Source: Amycolatopsis coloradensis (GTDB lineage: Bacteria > Actinomycetota > Actinomycetes > Mycobacteriales > Pseudonocardiaceae). Taken from it: 64,000 nt of DNA. The translations under genes and the position numbers were made by a program. The DNA is taken from the NCBI RefSeq assembly GCF_001953865.1, contig NZ_MQUQ01000010.1:47860-111859 (forward strand). The letters run 5' to 3'. Shown here in pieces: positions 20,848 through 29,297 of this stretch (positions are counted from its first letter, which is position 1; each line of letters opens with the position of its first letter). The notes below the pieces were generated by a model. It saw nothing but the letters and a program-made list of their open reading frames with translations. It did not search any database and was not told the DNA's origin.

Positions 20848-21411
20848 TCAAAGGTTGCCGAGGATCTCCTTCGTCGAGGTGACCGTGGCGAACCCGCCGC
20901 CGTGCAGGTTCGTCGCGGTCGCCTTGGACAGCTCGTCGGCGGTGAGGACGCTCCCGTCCGGCCCTGCGAGGTCGAAGGTGAACGTGGCGTCGAGCGCGAA
21001 AGTGACGTCGTAGCCGAGGTTCCCGCCGACACGCGCGGTGGTCTCGCAGCAGAAGTTCGTCTGGATACCGGCGAGCACGAACGACGTGATGCCGCGTGTC
21101 TTCAGCCAGCCGTCGAGGTCGATGTCCCCGTGGAAGGCCGAGTTGACCTTCTTGCCGAACACCAGATCCGCGCGCACTCCGTCGAGTTCGGGCTTGAAGT
21201 GGTTGCCCTCCTGGCCGGGCTGGAGCGACGAGCCGGGCCGCACGGAGTCGTGATGCACCAGCACGATCGGCAGCCCGCGCTCTTGGTAGGCGTCGACGAG
21301 CGCCTTGATGTTGGCCTCCGCGCCGGGGTTGTTGCGTGGTCCCCAGACCGGCTTGTCGAAGCCTCGCTGGACGTCGATCACGAGCAGGGCCTTGGTGTTT
21401 TCAGTGGTCAT
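20848..21411 (-). CDS. Isochorismatase-family cysteine hydrolase
   Basis: This 187-residue cytoplasmic hydrolase has the triad of the family: Asp13 in LLVIDVQRGF, a lysine in VFGKKVNSAF and the nucleophilic cysteine in GIQTNFCCETTAR. A cis-peptide-like turn precedes it. Family members cleave isochorismate, nicotinamide, N-carbamoyl amides or related amides; the substrate here is unknown. It is divergent, by 71 bp, from a GlxA-type regulator, which probably controls it. Confidence 0.85.
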   Translation of the reverse strand: MTTENTKALLVIDVQRGFDKPVWGPRNNPGAEANIKALVDAYQERGLPIVLVHHDSVRPGSSLQPGQEGNHFKPELDGVRADLVFGKKVNSAFHGDIDLDGWLKTRGITSFVLAGIQTNFCCETTARVGGNLGYDVTFALDATFTFDLAGPDGSVLTADELSKATATNLHGGGFATVTSTKEILGNL

Positions 21412-21482
21412 GGCTTCGAGTTTCCTGTGATCCGCGGCCGGACGGGAGTGGCAGAAGAAGCGCGATGCGGTACTTTTCTGCC

Positions 21483-22469
21483 ATGCGCATCGTGGGTGTT
21501 CTCCTCCTGCCGGGCAGCCGGGCCTTCGACCTGGGCGTGATCGGCGAGGTCTGGGGCGTGGACCGGGCCGACAGCGGCATCGGCCCGTTCGAGGTGCGCC
21601 TGTGCTCGTCGGGCCGGATGCCGGTCGCCAGCCATCCGTTCGGGTCGCTCGGGGCGACTCATGGGCTCAGCGGCCTCGACGGTTGCGATCTCGTCCTCGT
21701 GCCCGGCAGGGTCGATCCGCGTGCCGAGGTGCCGGCGGCCGCCGTCGCCGCGCTGCGCAAGGCACACCGGGCCGGAGTCACCGTGGCGTCACTGTGTTCC
21801 GGGGCCTTCACACTGGCCGCGGCCGGGCTGCTCGACGGCCGCTCGGTCACCACCCACTGGCGGCTGCTGGACGATCTCGAAGCCGCTGCCCGCGACGCCG
21901 TCGTCCAACGGGACGTCCTGTTCACCGACGAGGGTGACGTGCTGACGTCCGCCGGAGTGGTCGGCGGCCTGGACCTGTGCCTGCACCTGGTGCGGCGCGA
22001 TCACGGCGCGGAGGTCGCGGCCGCGCTCGCCCGCCGTCTCGTGATGCCGCCCGCGCGGGAAGGCGGGCAACGGCAGTACGTCGACAACCCGTTGCCGCCC
22101 AAGCCGTCGCGACCGAGTGTTTCGTCCACAATGGACTGGGCGCTGGAGCGGATCGCCGACGACATCGGCGTCGACGACCTCGTCGGCCATGCCGGGCTGA
22201 GCGAGCGGACCTTCCATCGCGAGTTCGCGGCGGCCACCGGCGTGACGCCCGGGCGATGGCTGCGCGCGCAGCGGGTGCGGCTCGCGCGGCGGCTGCTGGA
22301 GACGACCGAACTGCCGGTGGAGCGGGTCGCGCGGCGCTCCGGCCTCGGCACGGCCGCCAACCTGCGGCGACGGCTGCGGGCCGACGTCGGCGTCGGCCCC
22401 GATTCGTATCGCCGCACGTTCCGGTCGGTTACCGTCGAAGCATGGCCGAGTACGAGCACATCCTCGTGA
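21483..22469 (+). CDS. GlxA-family transcriptional regulator (DJ-1/PfpI domain plus AraC HTH)
   Basis: This 328-residue regulator has an N-terminal DJ-1/PfpI-like domain with VASLCSGAFTLAAAGLLDG (the nucleophile-elbow-like cysteine), and an AraC DNA-binding region over the last 100 residues containing LSERTFHREFAAATGVTP and PVERVARRSGLGTAANLRRRL. I chose the ATG at 21483; another in-frame ATG lies at 21465. Its 3' end overlaps the crotonase gene by 28 bp. Such proteins respond to small nitrogenous metabolites, and the divergent hydrolase is the likely target. Confidence 0.85.
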   Translation: MRIVGVLLLPGSRAFDLGVIGEVWGVDRADSGIGPFEVRLCSSGRMPVASHPFGSLGATHGLSGLDGCDLVLVPGRVDPRAEVPAAAVAALRKAHRAGVTVASLCSGAFTLAAAGLLDGRSVTTHWRLLDDLEAAARDAVVQRDVLFTDEGDVLTSAGVVGGLDLCLHLVRRDHGAEVAAALARRLVMPPAREGGQRQYVDNPLPPKPSRPSVSSTMDWALERIADDIGVDDLVGHAGLSERTFHREFAAATGVTPGRWLRAQRVRLARRLLETTELPVERVARRSGLGTAANLRRRLRADVGVGPDSYRRTFRSVTVEAWPSTSTSS

Positions 22470-23215
22470 AACGTGACGGCGACACCGTCACCATCACCAT
22501 GAACCGCGCCGCGCGGCGGAACTCGCTTTCGGCGGACCACCTCGCCGAACTGCTCGCGGCGTTCCGCGAGGCGGGGGAGACCGACGCCACCGGCATCGTC
22601 CTGGCGGGCGCCGGGCCGGTGTTCTCGGCGGGACACGACTTCGGCGACGTCGCCGCTCGCGACCTGGCGGGCGTGCGCGAGCTGCTGCGGCTGTGCACCG
22701 ACTTGATGAGCACGATGCGGTCGGTGCCGCAGGTCGTCGTCGCGCGAGTGCACGGGCTCGCGACCGCGGCGGGCTGCCAGCTGGTGGCGACCTGCGATCT
22801 CGCCGTCGCCACCGAATCCGCCGGGTTCGCCCTGCCCGGCGGCAAGGGCGGCTGGTTCTGCCACACCCCCGCGGTCCCGGTCGCCCGGTCGATCGGGCGG
22901 AAACGGCTGATGGAACTGGCGCTCACCGGCGACGTCGTCGACGCGGCGACCGCGCTGGACTGGGGCCTGGTGAACCGCGTGGTTCCGGACGATTCGCTGG
23001 ACGACGCCGTCGCTTCGCTGCTGGAGCGCGCGACGCGGGGCAGCCGGGCGAGCAAGGCGTTGGGGAAACAGACCCTGTACGCGCAACTGGACCGGCCCGA
23101 AGCCGACGCCTACGCGCTGGCGCTGGAGGTCATGGCTTCGGCGTCGCAGCTGCCCGGGGCGCGCGAGGGGATGGCGGCCTTCCTGGAAAAGCGTTCCCCG
23201 GTCTGGCCCGACTGA
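22442..23215 (+). CDS. Enoyl-CoA hydratase/isomerase family protein, ECHDC3-like
   Basis: This 257-residue crotonase-fold protein has the oxyanion segments VFSAGHDFGDV and GLATAAGCQLVATCDLAVA. The region after them, LPGGKGGWFCHTPAVPVAR, resembles the GLFCSTPAV segment of the ECHDC3 subgroup rather than the usual hydratase PEVKLG...GG. One of the two catalytic glutamates of classical hydratases appears absent there, so the reaction may differ from simple hydration. The ATG lies inside the end of the regulator gene, indicating coupled translation. Confidence 0.8.
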   Translation: MAEYEHILVKRDGDTVTITMNRAARRNSLSADHLAELLAAFREAGETDATGIVLAGAGPVFSAGHDFGDVAARDLAGVRELLRLCTDLMSTMRSVPQVVVARVHGLATAAGCQLVATCDLAVATESAGFALPGGKGGWFCHTPAVPVARSIGRKRLMELALTGDVVDAATALDWGLVNRVVPDDSLDDAVASLLERATRGSRASKALGKQTLYAQLDRPEADAYALALEVMASASQLPGAREGMAAFLEKRSPVWPD

Positions 23216-23218
23216 CCC

Positions 23219-23764
23219 TTATCCGGAAACGCGTTCGCGCAGCAGCAGGAGCGTGTAGGCGGCCAGCGTCTGGGCGTCGGTGATGTCACCCGAGGTGATC
23301 ATCTTCTCGAACTCGTCCCGCTCGAACCAGGCCGTCCGCATGTCCTGCTCCTCGATCTCACGCTGGGGTTCACCCTGAGTGAGGTCCGTGGCGAGGAACA
23401 CGCGCCCGCGCTGACTCGACATCCCGGCGGCGACGTCGGTGCTGCCGAGGTCGGCCATCGACCCCGCGATCAGCCCGGTCTCCTCGCGGAGTTCGCGGGC
23501 GGCGAGCTCGGGCGGCGGGACGTCGGCGCGGCCGGGGGCGGTGCCCATCGGGAACTCCCAGCGCCGCAGGCCGAGCGGGTAGCGGAACTGCTCGACCAGG
23601 TGAAATCTGGCCCCGTCGAAAGGGATCACCACGGCGCAGGTGGGCTTGTCGACGACGGCGTAGATCCCTTCGGAACCATCGGGCCGCCGCACGGCGTCCT
23701 CGCGCACGGTCATCCAGTTGTTCCGGTACACCTCGCGCGAGCTGACACGCTGAATGGGGTCCAT
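23219..23764 (-). CDS. Nudix hydrolase, ADP-ribose pyrophosphatase-like
   Basis: This 181-residue enzyme contains a Nudix box in which GTAPGR is followed by [14 protein letters not shown], matching G-x5-E-x7-REUxEExGU with a small insertion. The preceding [21 protein letters not shown] and WEFPMGTA segments are typical of the NudF/ADP-ribose pyrophosphatase group. It would hydrolyse nucleoside diphosphate derivatives using a divalent metal. It is convergent with the crotonase gene (3 bp gap) and divergent from nucS. Confidence 0.85.
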   Translation of the reverse strand: MDPIQRVSSREVYRNNWMTVREDAVRRPDGSEGIYAVVDKPTCAVVIPFDGARFHLVEQFRYPLGLRRWEFPMGTAPGRADVPPPELAARELREETGLIAGSMADLGSTDVAAGMSSQRGRVFLATDLTQGEPQREIEEQDMRTAWFERDEFEKMITSGDITDAQTLAAYTLLLLRERVSG

Positions 23765-23801
23765 GCGACCAGTATCGCGATGCTTGTCCTACCCTCGCGG
23801 G

Positions 23802-24461
23802 GTGCGCTTAGTGATCGCTCGCTGCCAGGTCGACTACGCTGGCCGTCTGACCGCCCATCTGCCGATGGCCACCCGCCTGCTGCTGGTGAAGGCCGACGGC
23901 TCGGTGTCCGTGCACTCGGACGACCGCGCCTACAAGCCGCTGAACTGGATGAGCCCGCCGTGCTGGCTGATCGAGGACGGCAAGCTGTGGATCGTCGAGA
24001 ACAAGCAGGGGGAGAAGCTCGTCATCACGATCGACGAGATCTTCCACGACCACGCCCAGGAACTCGGCGCGGAACCGGGCTTGCGGAAGGACGGCGTCGA
24101 GGCGCACCTGCAGGAACTGCTCGCCGAGCACATCAAGACCCTCGGTGACGGCTACACCCTGGTGCGGCGGGAGTTCCCGACCGCGATCGGGCCGGTCGAC
24201 ATCATGGCGCGTGACTCCTCGGGCGCCAGTGTCGCCGTGGAGATCAAACGGCGCGGCGAGATCGACGGCGTCGAGCAATTGACGCGGTACCTCGAACTGC
24301 TCAACCGCGACCCGCTGCTGGCGCCGGTGCAGGGCGTCTTCGCGGCGCAGATCATCAAACCGCAGGCGCGCGTGCTGGCCGAGGACCGGGGGATCCGGTG
24401 CCTGGTGCTGGATTACGACGCTCTGCGCGGCACCGACTCCGACGAGTTCCGCCTCTTCTGA
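23802..24461 (+). CDS. nucS: Mismatch-specific endonuclease NucS
   Basis: This 219-residue endonuclease performs MutS/MutL-independent mismatch repair in actinobacteria by cutting both strands at mismatches. The N-terminal DNA-binding domain contains [20 protein letters not shown]. The PD-(D/E)xK nuclease core is GPVDIMARD (Asp133) with [10 protein letters not shown] (Glu148, Lys150). The C-terminal DEFRLF fits a sliding-clamp-binding tail. The GTG at 23802 gives the family N-terminus ([15 protein letters not shown]). The M. tuberculosis counterpart is Rv1321, in keeping with the gene order of the window. Confidence 0.95.
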   Translation: MRLVIARCQVDYAGRLTAHLPMATRLLLVKADGSVSVHSDDRAYKPLNWMSPPCWLIEDGKLWIVENKQGEKLVITIDEIFHDHAQELGAEPGLRKDGVEAHLQELLAEHIKTLGDGYTLVRREFPTAIGPVDIMARDSSGASVAVEIKRRGEIDGVEQLTRYLELLNRDPLLAPVQGVFAAQIIKPQARVLAEDRGIRCLVLDYDALRGTDSDEFRLF

Positions 24462-24475
24462 CCCCCTTCCTCTCT

Positions 24476-24539
24476 CGCGTTTCGTCCTCTAGTTGCGGTA
24501 GTTCGAGGGCGAACCACCGCAACTAGAGGACGAAACGCG
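24476..24539. repeat. GCGTTTCGTCC-family hairpin, copy A (24-bp arms)
   Basis: The arms 24476-24499 and 24516-24539 are exact reverse complements (outer CGCGTTTCGTCC, inner CTCTAGTTGCGGT). Between them is a separate inner hairpin GTTCG/CGAAC with loop AGGG. It begins 15 bp after the nucS stop codon, a position that suits a transcript 3' end. No T-tract follows. Confidence 0.85.
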
Positions 24540-24964
24540 GTGGATCACGGTGCGGAGAAGCGAGGGTCGTATCCCCACTGTGGCGTTGGGTGCGCTGGGT
24601 GCGCCAACGCCACATTGGGAGCGCCGGGCCCGGCCGGACCGTACGCAAGTAGTCGGCTACTTGCGTGGGGGCTCGGTGGTCTTGAAGGCCACCTTTGGGA
24701 CGTTGCACGTCTTGAAGGTGGCCTTCAAGGCATCAGGCTGGGCTGGACCCAAGCAAGTAGTCGACTACTTGCGGCCGGGGCACACGCGAGGCCGCGCGCA
24801 CCCAATGCCGCATTGGGTGCACCCAATGCACCCAACGCACCCAACGTGGCATTGGGTGCACCCCAATGCACCCAATGGCGCATTGGGCGCACCCAACGCG
24901 CCCAATGTGGCATTGGGGGCACCCGCGGCCAGCCACCACTCGCGGCCACTCGGACCGGCGGACG

Positions 24965-25050
24965 ACCGCGCCCCTCGCGTTTCGTCCTCTGGTTGCGGTA
25001 GTTGCACGCGCAACCACCGCAACCAGAGGACGAAACGCGAGGGGCGCGGT
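24965..25050. repeat. GCGTTTCGTCC-family hairpin, copy B (35-bp arms)
   Basis: The perfect arms 24965-24999 and 25016-25050 share the family core but read CTCTGG/CCAGAG where copies A and D read CTCTAG/CTAGAG, so the pair changed together. The inner hairpin is GTTG/CAAC around CACGCG. It closes repeat island 1. Confidence 0.85.
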
Positions 25051-25284
25051 GAACAGTCGATATCCAATCGAGTCCTGCGTTTTGTATCTGCATTCTTTAC
25101 CGCGCCACAGGATGCCCTAAAGGGCGGCGGGAATTAACGAACTCGGCTACTTCGGCAAAAGAACCAGCTATTTATGGGTCATTCGGGTGAACGGCGGATT
25201 CCTCTGTCTCGCGCTGTGTCACACTCGATTTCCGCGAGGGGTACCACCGACATCCGGTGGTCGTGGGTGCAGGGGTGACAAGCC

Positions 25285-26247
25285 ATGAATGATTCCGAAA
25301 AGCGCGTCGACCTGGTGTTGGAAGGCGGCGGCGTCAAAGGTGTCGGGTTGCTCGGCGCGGTGCTGGAGTTGCACGAAGCCGGTTACTCGTTTCCCCGGAT
25401 CGCCGGGACGAGCGCGGGCGCGATCGTCGCGACGCTGGTGGCCGCTTATCAGAAGGCCGGGAAGGATCTCGGCGACCTGGAAGCGGTGATGAACGACTTG
25501 GACTGCCTCCGGTTCCAGGATCAGTCCCTGCTCGACAAGGTCACCGGCGTGATCGGTGACGGCGTCGATTTGATCCTGCACGACGGGATGCACTCCGGTG
25601 ACTATCTCGCCGAATGGCTCGCGCCGTTGCTGGACGAGGTCGGCGTGCGTACTTTCGCCGATCTCGCCATCGACGATCCCGAAGGTACCTTGCTTCCCTA
25701 CCAACGGTATTCCCTTGTCGTCCACGTCAGTGACCTGACCCGCCGCGCGCTCGTCCGGTTGCCTTGGGATTATTCCCAGTACGGCCGCGATCCCGGTGCG
25801 GAAAAGATCGTCGACGCCGTTCGCGCGTCGATGTCCATTCCGCTCTACTTCCGGCCGGTGCAGTTCGACGTCCGCCCGGAGGGCACCGTCACCTGGGTCG
25901 ACGGCGGTCTGCTGTCGAACTTCCCGATCACCGTCTTCGACCGGACCGATGCGAAGCCCGCGCGCTGGCCGACCTGGGGCATCAAGCTTTCCGGGGAACC
26001 CGTCGGCGGCAAGGACGAACCGGTGAAGAGCGCGTTGCGGATCGCCATCGGTTCGCTCGAAACCCTGATGTCGGACTGGAATCGTTACCGGTTGCACGAG
26101 GAAGGTGTGAACCGGCGGACCGTGTACGTCGACACGACCGGAGTCTCCGCCGTCGACTTCGGGCTCGGTGAAGAGGCGAAGAAGCACCTCTTCGAAAACG
26201 GGCGGGAGGCCGCGCGGCGGTTTCTGGAAAAGATCGTGCCGCAGTGA
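25285..26247 (+). CDS. Patatin-like phospholipase
   Basis: This 320-residue protein has the patatin catalytic elements: the glycine-rich oxyanion loop GGGVKGVG (14-21), the nucleophile elbow GTSAG with Ser43, and the catalytic Asp206 in VDGGLLSNFP. It would cleave acyl chains from phospholipids. There is no signal peptide, so it probably acts in the cytoplasm on the membrane. It lies just after repeat island 1, behind an AT-richer stretch, and 44 bp before a cysteine peptidase gene in the same direction. Stand-alone patatins serve in lipid turnover, virulence or phage-defence suicide; nothing here decides which. Confidence 0.88.
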   Translation: MNDSEKRVDLVLEGGGVKGVGLLGAVLELHEAGYSFPRIAGTSAGAIVATLVAAYQKAGKDLGDLEAVMNDLDCLRFQDQSLLDKVTGVIGDGVDLILHDGMHSGDYLAEWLAPLLDEVGVRTFADLAIDDPEGTLLPYQRYSLVVHVSDLTRRALVRLPWDYSQYGRDPGAEKIVDAVRASMSIPLYFRPVQFDVRPEGTVTWVDGGLLSNFPITVFDRTDAKPARWPTWGIKLSGEPVGGKDEPVKSALRIAIGSLETLMSDWNRYRLHEEGVNRRTVYVDTTGVSAVDFGLGEEAKKHLFENGREAARRFLEKIVPQ

Positions 26248-26291
26248 ACTCGCCGGCGGTATTCCGGTGGGATGAGGGATAGGAGGATCCC

Positions 26292-27068
26292 ATGCGTTAT
26301 CGCCCGATCGGCAGTGAGCCCGCGGATGGCCGCCTCGGCCGGTTCGTCCCGGACGACTGGCGCCACGTCGAGCGCTATCCGTTGACCGCGCTGGCAACGG
26401 AGGACCGGCCGACGAGGTCGCCGGTCGTCATCGGTGTCAACTGGTACAAAGAATTCGATGTGCCGGAAAAGGACGAGAAATCCGGCGAGTTCTTCGTCGC
26501 GAAGGGCGGCGCCAAAACGCTCACCCGAATCCGCGGTGGGCACTGCGTCTGCCTCGAGCCCGGCGAATCGACCGACGGCGACACCCAGTACGCCTTCTAC
26601 GACCAGGGCAAGGAAGGCGCCTGCGTCGGATTCGGCTGGTCGCGCTGCATGACGTTGTTCAACGGCGACCTCTACGCCGCGCGGTGGCTGTGGGACCAGT
26701 CGAAGTCGCGCGACGAATGGGACGAGACCAATCCCGGTGACAACAACGGCACGTCCGTCCGCGCGGCGGCCGAGGTCCTGCTCGAACTGGGTCACGTCCC
26801 CTGGTCGGAGGGCTATGCCGACGACGATCACGTCAAGCGGGCCGCGTACACGCCGGACGTCAAGAACGGCATCCACGCCTACCGGTGGGCGAAGACCGTC
26901 GACGAGGTGCACGAGGTACTGGGCAACCCGCGCGCCGACGAACTCGGCGCGGTGCCGTTCCTCAACTCGTGGGGTTCGGGCTACCCGCACCGCACGTTCC
27001 TGCCGGATGACGTCCTCGCCCGGTTGATCAAGGAGGATGGCGAAGTCGGCCTGCCCACGGACCGGTAA
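26292..27068 (+). CDS. C1-family (papain-like) cysteine peptidase with unusual motif order
   Basis: The 258-residue protein has all papain-type elements, but in a changed order. The histidine-type motif RGGHCVCL (His84) and its preceding strand VVIGVNWYKEF come first. The cysteine motif YDQGKEGACVGFGWSR (Gln105, Cys111) follows, then a GTSVRAAAEVL segment and finally FLNSWGSGYPH (Asn225). In ordinary C1 enzymes the order is Gln-Cys-His-Asn. This suggests a circularly permuted C1 fold. No signal peptide or propeptide is seen. The ATG has a strong AGGAGG site 6 bp upstream. It probably shares a transcript with the patatin. Confidence 0.75.
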   Translation: MRYRPIGSEPADGRLGRFVPDDWRHVERYPLTALATEDRPTRSPVVIGVNWYKEFDVPEKDEKSGEFFVAKGGAKTLTRIRGGHCVCLEPGESTDGDTQYAFYDQGKEGACVGFGWSRCMTLFNGDLYAARWLWDQSKSRDEWDETNPGDNNGTSVRAAAEVLLELGHVPWSEGYADDDHVKRAAYTPDVKNGIHAYRWAKTVDEVHEVLGNPRADELGAVPFLNSWGSGYPHRTFLPDDVLARLIKEDGEVGLPTDR

Positions 27069-27284
27069 CCCCTCGCCGGTCGCGGAAGGGGTCGTTCCTG
27101 ACCGGAGCGGCCCTTTCTCGCATGGCCCTCACCGGACAAGAATTGTCAGGAACAGCCCCGAAACAGACACTTCAGTGCGGTCGCCCACCACCCGCGCTGC
27201 CGTTCCTGAATCCATGCAGTATGGTCCGCGATTGACGCGTTACCGGCGTTTCTCGTGGACATTTTCACTATGGAGGTGGGTCGG

Positions 27285-28982
27285 TTGCACGTGCTGGCCG
27301 ATGCGAACCTGCGGCTCGACGCGAGTCCTGTCGACTACGTCCTGCTGGCCTTTTATTTCGCACTGGTGCTCGGCATCGGGTACATGGCGCGAAGGTCGGT
27401 CTCGAGCAGCCTGGACTTCTTCCTCTCCGGCCGTTCGCTGCCCGCCTGGGTCACCGGCCTCGCCTTCATCTCGGCGAACCTCGGCGCGGTCGAGATCATG
27501 GGTATGTCGGCCAACGGCGTGCTCTACGGCCTCCCGACCGTCCACTACTTCTGGATCGGCGCGATCCCGGCGATGCTGTTCCTCGGCATCGTGATGATGC
27601 CGTTCTATTACGGCTCGAAGGTCCGCAGTGTCCCGGAGTTCATGCTCCGCCGGTTCGGCAAACCCGCCCACCTGGTCAACGGAATCAGCTTCGCGAGCGC
27701 GCAGATCCTCATCGCCGGCGCGAACCTGTTCCTGCTCGCCAGCGTGGTGAACCTCCTGCTCGGCTGGCCGCTGTGGGTGTCGATCATCGTCGCGGCCGCG
27801 GTCGTGCTCTCCTACACCGCGCTCGGCGGCCTCTCCGCCGCGATCTACAACGAGGTCCTGCAGTTCTTCGTGATCGTCGCGGCGCTGCTGCCGCTGACCA
27901 TCGTCGGCCTGGTGAAGGTCGGCGGCTGGCAGGGCCTGGTCGACAAGGTCTCCGCCAGCCCCGGTGGCGACGCGCAGCTGTCCTCCTGGCCGGGTGACAA
28001 CCTCACCGGCTTCGGCAACAGCTTCCTCTCGATCCTCGGTCTCGTCTTCGGCCTCGGTTTCGTCTTGTCCTTCGGTTACTGGACGACGAACTTCGTCGAG
28101 GTCCAGCGCGCCATGGCGTCGAAGAGCATGTCGGCCGCGCGGCGGACGCCGATCATCGGCGCGTTCCCGAAGATGTTCATCCCGTTCATCGTGATCATCC
28201 CCGGCATGATCGCCGCGGTCACCGTGTCCGAGTACGTCCAGGACAAGCAGATCCTGCTCGACGGCGGCGAAGCGCCCAGCGGCGTCACCGCGAACAACGC
28301 GATCCTGCTGCTGATGCGCGACCTGCTGCCCAACGGCATGCTCGGTGTCGCGCTCGCCGGTCTGCTCGCCTCGTTCATGGCCGGGATGGCCGCGAACCTG
28401 AGTTCGTTCAACACCGTCTTCACCTACGACATCTGGCAGTCGTACGTGAAGAAGAACGAGTCGGACGGCTACTACCTCCGGCTCGGCCGCCTGGTCACCG
28501 CGATCGGCACGGTGCTGGCGATCGGCACCGCGTTCATCGCGTCGAACTCCGGGAACATCCTGACCTACCTCCAGGACCTGTTCTCCTTCTTCAACGCGCC
28601 ACTGTTCGCGACCTTCATCCTCGGCATGTTCTGGAAGCGGATGACGCCGACGGCGGGCTGGGTCGGCCTGGTGTCCGGTACCGCGTCCGCGATCACCGTG
28701 TGGCTGCTGTCGCAGGCCGGGGTCCTCGGCCTCACCGGGCAGGGCATCAGCTTCGTGGCCGCCGGTACGGCGTTCGTCGTCGACATCGCGGTCAGTGTCG
28801 CGGTTTCGCTCGCCACCGCGCCGAAGCCGGAATCCCAGCTGGTCGGCCTCGTGTACTCCCTCACCCCGAAGGAGTCGCTGAAGCACGACGAAACCGGCGA
28901 CGACGCGGGCTGGTACCGCAAGCCGGGCCTGCTCGCTGGCATCGTGCTGATCCTGACCATCGTGCTCAACATCATCTTCTAG
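27285..28982 (+). CDS. Sodium:solute symporter family transporter
   Basis: This protein of about 565 residues has some 13 transmembrane helices of the SSS (LeuT-like) family. The early signature is SSSLDFFLSGRSLPAW, followed by GLAFISANLGAVEIMGMSA and ALGGLSAAIYNEVLQFF. The substrate (sugar, carboxylate or other) is not evident. The start is uncertain: TTG 27285 or GTG 27291 lie behind GGAGGTGGG (27272-27280), while GTG 27255 and ATG 27270 would add five to ten residues. A small membrane gene follows after 10 bp. Confidence 0.88.
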   Translation: MHVLADANLRLDASPVDYVLLAFYFALVLGIGYMARRSVSSSLDFFLSGRSLPAWVTGLAFISANLGAVEIMGMSANGVLYGLPTVHYFWIGAIPAMLFLGIVMMPFYYGSKVRSVPEFMLRRFGKPAHLVNGISFASAQILIAGANLFLLASVVNLLLGWPLWVSIIVAAAVVLSYTALGGLSAAIYNEVLQFFVIVAALLPLTIVGLVKVGGWQGLVDKVSASPGGDAQLSSWPGDNLTGFGNSFLSILGLVFGLGFVLSFGYWTTNFVEVQRAMASKSMSAARRTPIIGAFPKMFIPFIVIIPGMIAAVTVSEYVQDKQILLDGGEAPSGVTANNAILLLMRDLLPNGMLGVALAGLLASFMAGMAANLSSFNTVFTYDIWQSYVKKNESDGYYLRLGRLVTAIGTVLAIGTAFIASNSGNILTYLQDLFSFFNAPLFATFILGMFWKRMTPTAGWVGLVSGTASAITVWLLSQAGVLGLTGQGISFVAAGTAFVVDIAVSVAVSLATAPKPESQLVGLVYSLTPKESLKHDETGDDAGWYRKPGLLAGIVLILTIVLNIIF

Positions 28983-28992
28983 GAGGCCGGAG

Positions 28993-29259
28993 ATGGCTGC
29001 GTCCCAAGCTCCCAAGAAGGCCGGCGTCTTCGACATCCGGCTGGTCATCGCCCTGCTCATCGGCGGCTACGGCCTGGTGCTCACGATCATGGGCATCGGC
29101 TTCACCACCGAAGAGGAGCTGGCGAAGGCCGCCGGCGTCAGGATCAACCTGTGGGCGGGCATCGGCATGCTGGTGTTCGCGGCGTTGTTCGTGCTGTGGG
29201 CGAAGCTGCGGCCCATCGTGGTGCCGCCCACGGCCGAAACCGGCGAGGACGGCGAATAG
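28993..29259 (+). CDS. Small two-helix membrane protein, probable symporter partner
   Basis: This 88-residue protein has two transmembrane helices (about residues 16-36 and 53-68, LWAGIGMLVFAALFVLW) and an acidic C-terminus. It lies 10 bp after the symporter gene with AGGAGG just upstream of the ATG, so the two are certainly co-expressed. I do not recognise a named family. By position it may be an accessory subunit of the transporter. Confidence 0.75.
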   Translation: MAASQAPKKAGVFDIRLVIALLIGGYGLVLTIMGIGFTTEEELAKAAGVRINLWAGIGMLVFAALFVLWAKLRPIVVPPTAETGEDGE

Positions 29260-29297
29260 CCGGGTTGTCCGGACAGCGGCGCGGCGCTCCAGCTACC

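Larger units (their letters stand above)
24462..25284. repeat. Repeat island 1: gene-free mosaic of hairpins (about 820 bp)
   Basis: No reading frame here looks genuine; the open frames are low-complexity translations of repeats. In order: a GCGTTTCGTCC hairpin (24476-24539); arms TGTGGCGTTGG/CCAACGCCACA (24579-24614); ACGCAAGTAG/CTACTTGCGT (24643-24666); CTTGAAGGCCACCTT/AAGGTGGCCTTCAAG (24681-24729); the perfect palindrome GCAAGTAGTCGACTACTTGC (24753-24772); a cluster of CACCCAATG/CATTGGGTG units (24798-24925); and a second GCGTTTCGTCC hairpin with 35-bp arms (24965-25050). After about 25055 the sequence becomes AT-richer with no repeats, and is the likely promoter region of the patatin gene. 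Confidence 0.8.

Noticed and set aside
24798..24925. Possible CRISPR array in the CACCCAATG cluster
   Set aside because: Units are about 20 bp palindromes with irregular spacers of 0-15 bp in both orientations, and there are no cas genes in the window.
24550..25137. 195-codon frame with repeated HWVHPM/GALGAPN words in repeat island 1
   Set aside because: The protein repeats are translations of CACCCAATG DNA units, open in several frames of both strands; there is no ribosome binding site or known domain.
27094..27153. Inverted repeat GTTCCTGAC/GTCAGGAAC before the symporter gene
   Set aside because: The 9-bp arms are 42 bases apart with no inner structure; the match is within chance for this base composition.
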